Below are positions 59,744-64,000 of a stretch of 64,000 bases of DNA, piece by piece. The notes under the pieces are model-generated. The model did not search any database, was not told where the DNA came from, and was given only the letters and a program-made list of their open reading frames with translations. The stretch lies in NCBI RefSeq assembly GCF_023704175.1, contig NZ_CP084530.1, positions 3,720,001 to 3,784,000 on the forward strand, given 5' to 3'. The first letter of the stretch is position 1; every line of letters begins with the position of its first letter. Both the position numbers and the translations under genes were made by a program. This DNA comes from Paenibacillus sp. YPG26 (GTDB lineage Bacteria; Bacillota; Bacilli; Paenibacillales; Paenibacillaceae).

Positions 59744-60964
59744 ATGGACTTATATAATGGCAAACCGCTGTGGGCGGAGGACAAGCCGGATTCCCCATTC
59801 ACCCGAAGCGAAATGCTGAACCACTATGATGTCATCATTGTCGGCGGGGGAATATCCGGTGCCTTAAGCGCTTATTCCCTCGCGGCTGAGGGCCTGAGTA
59901 TTGCTGTGATCGACAGGGGCGCCATGGGCGGCGGAAGTACCTCGGCAAATATGGGACTCCTCCAGTATTCAAGTGATGTTATGCTGCATGAATTGATTGA
60001 ACAGATTGGCAGGGACAAGGCCATCCGCTTCTATAAATTATGCGAGCAGGCTCTGACTCAGCTGCAGGAGATTGCCGGTAAGCTGGATACGCCTGCAGAC
60101 TTCATCCGCCGCAACAGTCTATATTTCGCAAGCGAACAGTCCCACGTGGCCCCGCTGAAGAAGGAGTATGACACGCTTGCCGCCCATGGCTTCAAGGTCG
60201 ATTACTGGACGGAGGGTGACTTGCGCTCTTATTACCCCTTCTCGAAGCCGGCAGCCCTGATCACTTACGGCGATGCGGAGGTTAACCCTGTCAGGTTCAG
60301 CAGGGGAATTCTCCATCAATTACACCCGCACCCTGTGCATGTATTCGAACACGTCCGGGTAACCGGAATTGAGGAGGCCGTGCATCGGCTGAGGGTGCAC
60401 ACCTCAGTGGGTCCCTTTCATTGTTCCCAGGTGATATTCGCGACAGGCTATGATGCGGCCCCAGGCCTTATGCGGACCCGAGTGAATCTTACCCGCTCCT
60501 ATGCCATTGCTACTGAACCTGTTGACGATCTCTCGTGCTGGAAGGATCGGGTATTAATCTGGGAGACCAGGCGGCCGTATGTGTACATGAGGACAACTCC
60601 CGATGGGCGAATTATAGCTGGCGGCTTGGACGAGGATACGCCGGGGACGAAGCATAGCGAGGCATCCCTTCGTAAGCAGGCCGAGACCATCAGGAGGAAG
60701 GTCCTGCAGTTATTTCCGCTGCCCAGCCTCAAGACCGCCTTCGCCTGGGCCGGGGTATTTGGCCAGTCGGTGGATAGCCTGCCTTTTATCGGAAGACATC
60801 CTGTCAAAGAGCGTATCTACTATCTGCTCAGCTACGGTGGCAACGGAACCGTGTATGGTATGGTGGGCGCGCATATTCTGAGAGATTTGATCCTGGGGCG
60901 GTCGAACCCCGACGCGGATATCGTGAAGCTTGCACGAGATGCCGACTCTACAGAGGAGTTGTAG
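59744..60964 (+). CDS. FAD-dependent oxidoreductase (DAO/glycine oxidase type)
   Basis: 406 residues. N-terminal dinucleotide-binding YDVIIVGGGISGALSAYSLAAEGLSIAVIDRG (about 28-60), followed by GGGSTSANMGLLQYSSDVMLHEL, and C-terminal YMRTTPDGRIIAGGLDED and LLSYGGNGTVYGMVGAHILRDLI, as in D-amino-acid/sarcosine/glycine oxidase relatives. Start ATG 59744 after GGAGGC; the frame opens at 59720. Substrate unknown; the adjacent sugar-kinase-like gene is on the same strand, 147 bases further on. Confidence 0.92.
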   Translation: MDLYNGKPLWAEDKPDSPFTRSEMLNHYDVIIVGGGISGALSAYSLAAEGLSIAVIDRGAMGGGSTSANMGLLQYSSDVMLHELIEQIGRDKAIRFYKLCEQALTQLQEIAGKLDTPADFIRRNSLYFASEQSHVAPLKKEYDTLAAHGFKVDYWTEGDLRSYYPFSKPAALITYGDAEVNPVRFSRGILHQLHPHPVHVFEHVRVTGIEEAVHRLRVHTSVGPFHCSQVIFATGYDAAPGLMRTRVNLTRSYAIATEPVDDLSCWKDRVLIWETRRPYVYMRTTPDGRIIAGGLDEDTPGTKHSEASLRKQAETIRRKVLQLFPLPSLKTAFAWAGVFGQSVDSLPFIGRHPVKERIYYLLSYGGNGTVYGMVGAHILRDLILGRSNPDADIVKLARDADSTEEL

Positions 60965-61111
60965 CAAAATACGAGACCTATTTAATAAGACAGGAATGAG
61001 GCTGGTAGAGCTCTCCCTGTCTTTTTGAATGTAACCCGCTTGCGTAGTAGAGTAATCCCTGCACTTATGAACCAGCATCAAGTATAATTCTGAACTATAT
61101 GAAGGAATTAG

Positions 61112-62140
61112 ATGGGGCAGGTGACCGAGTTGACAGATCAGGCAGACAAAGTAGTAATTGGAATCGACGGGGGCGGCACACATACGCGCGCTATGGTGTG
61201 TAATCTACGCGGAGAGGTGCTGGCTTATACCGAGAAAGGCCCTGCCTCGATCTATAGGGACGCTTCTGCCGCGAGAAATGTGACGGGGGCTATCGAAGAG
61301 GCCTTGGTACAAGCAGGCAAGTCCCCGGAGCAGGTGCTCGGGGTCGCTGCCGGCATCGCCGGATATGATACGGAGGATGACTTGGCGTGGATTATGACGC
61401 TGACCCGGCTGCCCGGGTTAATCTGCCCGACATGGCATGTGAACGATGCTGTGATTGCACATCAAGGTGCCTTGGGGATGCAGCCGGGCATTGTCGTGAT
61501 TGCGGGAACGGGTTCAAACATATTAGCCATTACAGAAGAGGGACAGCAGCTTAGAAATGATCAATTCCATCATTACGCAGCCAGCGGCGCGCGGCTCATT
61601 GCTTATGATGCCGTGTACGAGATCCTTGCCGGAAATACGGATTCTACAGATGAAGGCCTTATTGCTGCCATGAAGACACACTGGCATGTGGAGACCTTGT
61701 CTGAATTCTATCAGCTGGCGAAGAAGGGATTTGAAGCTGACCGGCAGCTCCGTGACCGTACCTTTGGCAGATTTGCGCCCTGGATTACGGAGGCAGCTTC
61801 CCAGGGAAGCTCAACAGCCATGCGGGTCTGCGATCGTGCCGTAAGCCAGATCAAAGTGGGCGTTGAGCTCTTGGGGAGCTCTTTTGCAAATGAATCCGTT
61901 GATGTCGTCCTGATTGGCGGTGTAGCCAATTCCACCTATGTAAGCAGAGCTCTGACCCGGCAGCTTCAGTGTGGATCCCATCGGCGGTATCAGGTTCATA
62001 AGCCTATCCTCTCTCCCGTGGCGGGTGCAATTCTTCTAGCTCTTCATGAGCTCGGAATGCCGGTCCTGCCCGCAGTGATCACGAATCTGCAGAGAAGCCC
62101 CTTTGCTAGGGGCAGCAAAGAACAGCCAGCGGGACATTAA
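61112..62140 (+). CDS. BadF/BcrA-family ATPase (N-acetylglucosamine kinase-like)
   Basis: 342 residues. ASKHA fold: phosphate-1 VIGIDGGGTHTRAMVCNLRGEVL, phosphate-2 IVVIAGTGSNILAI, and adenosine VDVVLIGGVANS. These match the BadF/BadG/BcrA group that includes N-acetylglucosamine/muramic-acid kinases. Amino-sugar or cell-wall sugar recycling is likely but unproven. ATG 61112 follows GAAGGA. The 3' end overlaps its terminator. Confidence 0.88.
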   Translation: MGQVTELTDQADKVVIGIDGGGTHTRAMVCNLRGEVLAYTEKGPASIYRDASAARNVTGAIEEALVQAGKSPEQVLGVAAGIAGYDTEDDLAWIMTLTRLPGLICPTWHVNDAVIAHQGALGMQPGIVVIAGTGSNILAITEEGQQLRNDQFHHYAASGARLIAYDAVYEILAGNTDSTDEGLIAAMKTHWHVETLSEFYQLAKKGFEADRQLRDRTFGRFAPWITEAASQGSSTAMRVCDRAVSQIKVGVELLGSSFANESVDVVLIGGVANSTYVSRALTRQLQCGSHRRYQVHKPILSPVAGAILLALHELGMPVLPAVITNLQRSPFARGSKEQPAGH

Positions 62141-62158
62141 CCGCTTGGCTGTTCTTTG
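62117..62158 (+). terminator. Terminator overlapping end of kinase gene
   Basis: AAAGAACAGCCA pairs with TGGCTGTTCTTT around a GCGG/CCGC-containing inner part. The 5' arm lies in the last codons of the kinase gene. Confidence 0.85.
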
Positions 62159-62229
62159 GTGTAGGTACATGTAATGCTTGGCCGCTAAAGGCTAATGGCA
62201 GCATAGCCCTGATCAGCCGCCTAGAATAA

Positions 62230-62505
62230 TTACTCCGCGGACCGTGTCCGGTTACCCAGGGACGACATCCGCTGCTTCTCCTCGGCCAGAAGTTCCTCCG
62301 CAAGCTCCACTCCCGCCCTTCCAAAAGACGGGTCCGCCTGCTGCACAGCCCGTTCGGTATGCTCAAGGCTGTTCTCGGCTTGCTCAGCCATCTGCTCCGT
62401 CGGGTGGCTGAGGGCCGATGATACGGCATAATGCAGCTTGTTCACTGAGTTCAGAGCTCCGGCAACGCTGCTGTTGGCTTGAAGACTGGAATCATAACGC
62501 TTCAT
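62230..62505 (-). CDS. Small helical protein, unknown
   Basis: 91 residues, hydrophilic and alpha-helical, rich in Ala, Glu, Gln and Ser (HPTEQMAEQAENSLEHTERAVQQADPSFG). No signal or TM segment. ATG 62505 follows AAAGGAGAGG; earlier ATGs lack a ribosome site. No family recognised. Upstream region is shared with the divergent MarR gene. Confidence 0.65.
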   Translation of the reverse strand: MKRYDSSLQANSSVAGALNSVNKLHYAVSSALSHPTEQMAEQAENSLEHTERAVQQADPSFGRAGVELAEELLAEEKQRMSSLGNRTRSAE

Positions 62506-62759
62506 GAATAAGACCTCTCCTTTCAATGAAAAAACTCTCCGGTTCTCCTATAGCATGGTTAGCAGGAGGCGATCTTATGCGCTTCATAGCCAATATTCAT
62601 TTATTTTCTGAAACATCTTGACATTATTTTCATTAAGTGATAATTTATTAAATGCATTTATAGTTTAGCACTAAACTATTATTTGGTTAACTAACTCGTA
62701 TTCGCCAGAATATGAGGTTGGAATCATGCGAATCTATCGCAGCTCTGGAGGGGGTACTA

Positions 62760-63185
62760 GTGGCTGAAAGTGAACTGCTATTCGAGGTAGCAACCATGTT
62801 CAGAACTCTGCTGAAGGGAATATCGCATGAGTGGAACAAGAAGAACCAGCTTCTAAGCCTGGCCCAGTTCCGAGTGCTCTATGTACTGAGCAAGGAGGGT
62901 CCCAGGAAGGTATCCCAGCTGGCCCATGCGCTCTGCATAACACCCGCAGCGATCACGGGGATTACCGACAAGCTGCTTGAAGAGGGTTATATAAGTCGCG
63001 AGCGCGCCGAGAAGGACAGGCGGGTCGTGAATATTTCCATAACAGAGAAAGGGGAAGCGATCATCCAAGAAGCGAAGGAAGGCCATAGTGAAGCGATCCA
63101 CTCGTTCTTCACTCTGCTGCCTGAAGAAGATATGGAGCATTTGAGACGTATTTTTGGCACCATGCTGCAGGCCATGGACAAATAA
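62760..63185 (+). CDS. MarR-family transcriptional regulator
   Basis: 141 residues, winged helix of the MarR family: FRVLYVLSKEGPRKVSQLAHALCITPAAITGITDKLLEEGYISRERAEKDRRVVNISITEKGEAI. The start is GTG 62760, 5 bases after GGAGGGGG; the ATG at 62712 has no such site. It lies 26 bases before a DHA2 exporter on the same strand, so the two form an operon and the regulator very probably represses it in response to the exported compound. Confidence 0.92.
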   Translation: MAESELLFEVATMFRTLLKGISHEWNKKNQLLSLAQFRVLYVLSKEGPRKVSQLAHALCITPAAITGITDKLLEEGYISRERAEKDRRVVNISITEKGEAIIQEAKEGHSEAIHSFFTLLPEEDMEHLRRIFGTMLQAMDK

Positions 63186-63211
63186 CTTTTTTAGAGGTGA
63201 GATTAACTTAT

Positions 63212-64000
63212 ATGGAGCACTTATCACATAAACGAAAAATCACGATCATGTTCGGCATTATGGCCGCCATGTTCTTCGCCGCGATCAATCAGACGATTAC
63301 CAGCACAGCAATGCCGCGGATTATCGCGATCCTTGATGGTATGGATTATTACACCTGGACCATCAATATCTATCTACTTACATCTACAATTGCGACTGTT
63401 CTTGTCGGCAAGCTGTCCGATATTTATGGCCGCAAGCCCTTCATATTAATTGGTATTCTATTATTTATGATCGGGGCTTTCTTGACGGGGACCTCCTCTG
63501 ACGTCTATCAGTTCATCATCTACCGGGGGATCCAGGGAATTGGCGCCGGGATTATCCAATCTACGGCATTCACAGCTGTAGGGGACTTGTTCTCTCCACG
63601 CGAGCGCGGTAAATGGATGGGCTATATGACCGCAATCTTCGGCTTCTCCAGTGTGCTTGGACCTACGCTGGGCGGTTATCTGGTGGACAATATGGACTGG
63701 CACTGGCTGTTCTGGATCTTCCTGCCGCTCGGAATTGTGGCCTTCATCATGATTCTTATGTTGTTCCCTAAAGTGGAACGCAGACCGTCCGAGGGGATCG
63801 ACTATCTCGGCTCTCTCTTCATCACTACCACTATCGTTCCCCTTCTGCTCGCTTTCTCATGGGCAGGCACGAAATATGAATGGGGATCATCGGAGATTTT
63901 AGGGCTTCTTGGTGCAACCCTTGTATCTGCCATTATCTTTGTCTTTGTGCAGTCCAAAGTGAAGAATCCAATTCTTCCACTTCATCTGTTCAAGAACAGC
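63212..64000 (+). CDS. DHA2-type MFS drug exporter, 3' end outside window
   Basis: 263 codons are visible and the frame continues past the window edge. Drug:H+ antiporter-2 family (14 TM, EmrB/MdtP-like): MEHLSHKRKITIMFGIMAAMFFAAINQTITSTAMPRIIAIL, WTINIYLLTSTIATVLVGKLSDIYGRKPFILIG (MFS motif A), RGIQGIGAGIIQSTAFTAVGDLFSPRERGKWMG and VLGPTLGGYLVDN (antiporter motif C). ATG 63212 follows AGAGGTGA. Co-transcribed with the MarR gene. Confidence 0.95.
   Translation, partial: MEHLSHKRKITIMFGIMAAMFFAAINQTITSTAMPRIIAILDGMDYYTWTINIYLLTSTIATVLVGKLSDIYGRKPFILIGILLFMIGAFLTGTSSDVYQFIIYRGIQGIGAGIIQSTAFTAVGDLFSPRERGKWMGYMTAIFGFSSVLGPTLGGYLVDNMDWHWLFWIFLPLGIVAFIMILMLFPKVERRPSEGIDYLGSLFITTTIVPLLLAFSWAGTKYEWGSSEILGLLGATLVSAIIFVFVQSKVKNPILPLHLFKNS

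Overview
The window looks like chromosomal DNA from an endospore-forming Bacillota of the Paenibacillus type. Grounds: Bacillus-like Shine-Dalgarno sequences before almost every gene, frequent GTG/TTG starts, two CotS-like spore-coat kinase-fold proteins, Bacillus-type homologues (namA, des, uppP, dbpA, yobV/yobU, yvbJ-like) and roughly balanced base composition. I see no rRNA, tRNA, CRISPR array, insertion sequence or prophage. Genes are short, mostly monocistronic, on both strands, and usually separated by clear intrinsic terminators.

Layout. 1-7.4 kb: end of pepT, a DinB-like protein, a WYL regulator, the ene-reductase NamA, a membrane diguanylate cyclase, a luciferase-like monooxygenase and an HxlR regulator. 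7.6-17.6 kb: two zinc-ribbon membrane proteins, fatty acid desaturase Des, a phospholipase D-like enzyme, a small internally duplicated protein, a TRM11-like methyltransferase, an L,D-transpeptidase-fold protein and small orphans. 17.7-28.5 kb: the ribosome-assembly helicase DbpA, an ECF41 sigma factor with its carboxymuconolactone decarboxylase partner, a metallo-beta-lactamase-fold hydrolase, GreA, an AraC/GyrI-type regulator, a methyl-accepting chemotaxis protein, UppP and a collagen-like protein. 28.5-31.5 kb: an HxlR/MFS divergent pair, a microprotein pair and a rubrerythrin-like protein.

31.5-36.9 kb holds a TPP-riboswitch operon, thiZ-thiX-thiY-thiM-thiD-thiE. It imports a pyrimidine precursor, phosphorylates the pyrimidine and thiazole moieties and joins them, so it is a salvage set. 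36.9-45 kb: a YobV/YobU regulator pair, a MATE exporter behind a terminator-bearing leader RNA (possible guanidine-IV type), a lipoprotein, a PhzF-like enzyme, an RlmN-like methyltransferase, a CotS-like protein and a DUF423 protein. 45-52.6 kb: a secreted tandem CBM21-like protein, several membrane proteins, the Fur-controlled feoA-feoB iron(II) uptake operon and a second ene-reductase.

52.9-57.7 kb is a compact signalling region. A HAMP-GGDEF diguanylate cyclase is translationally coupled to a solute-binding lipoprotein that has no permease nearby, followed by a soluble PAS-MCP transducer and a cupin-HD-GYP phosphodiesterase. The window ends with a secreted coiled-coil protein, a second CotS-like protein, a FAD oxidoreductase, a BadF/NAGK-type kinase and a MarR regulator followed by a DHA2 drug exporter that runs off the edge.

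Most promising leads: the diguanylate cyclase/binding-protein pair, the MATE leader RNA, the ECF41 module with a recognisable promoter, the orphan tandem CBM21 protein, the duplicated small protein at 14.3-14.7 kb, and a palindrome inside the des promoter. I did not find one large, clearly new multi-gene system.
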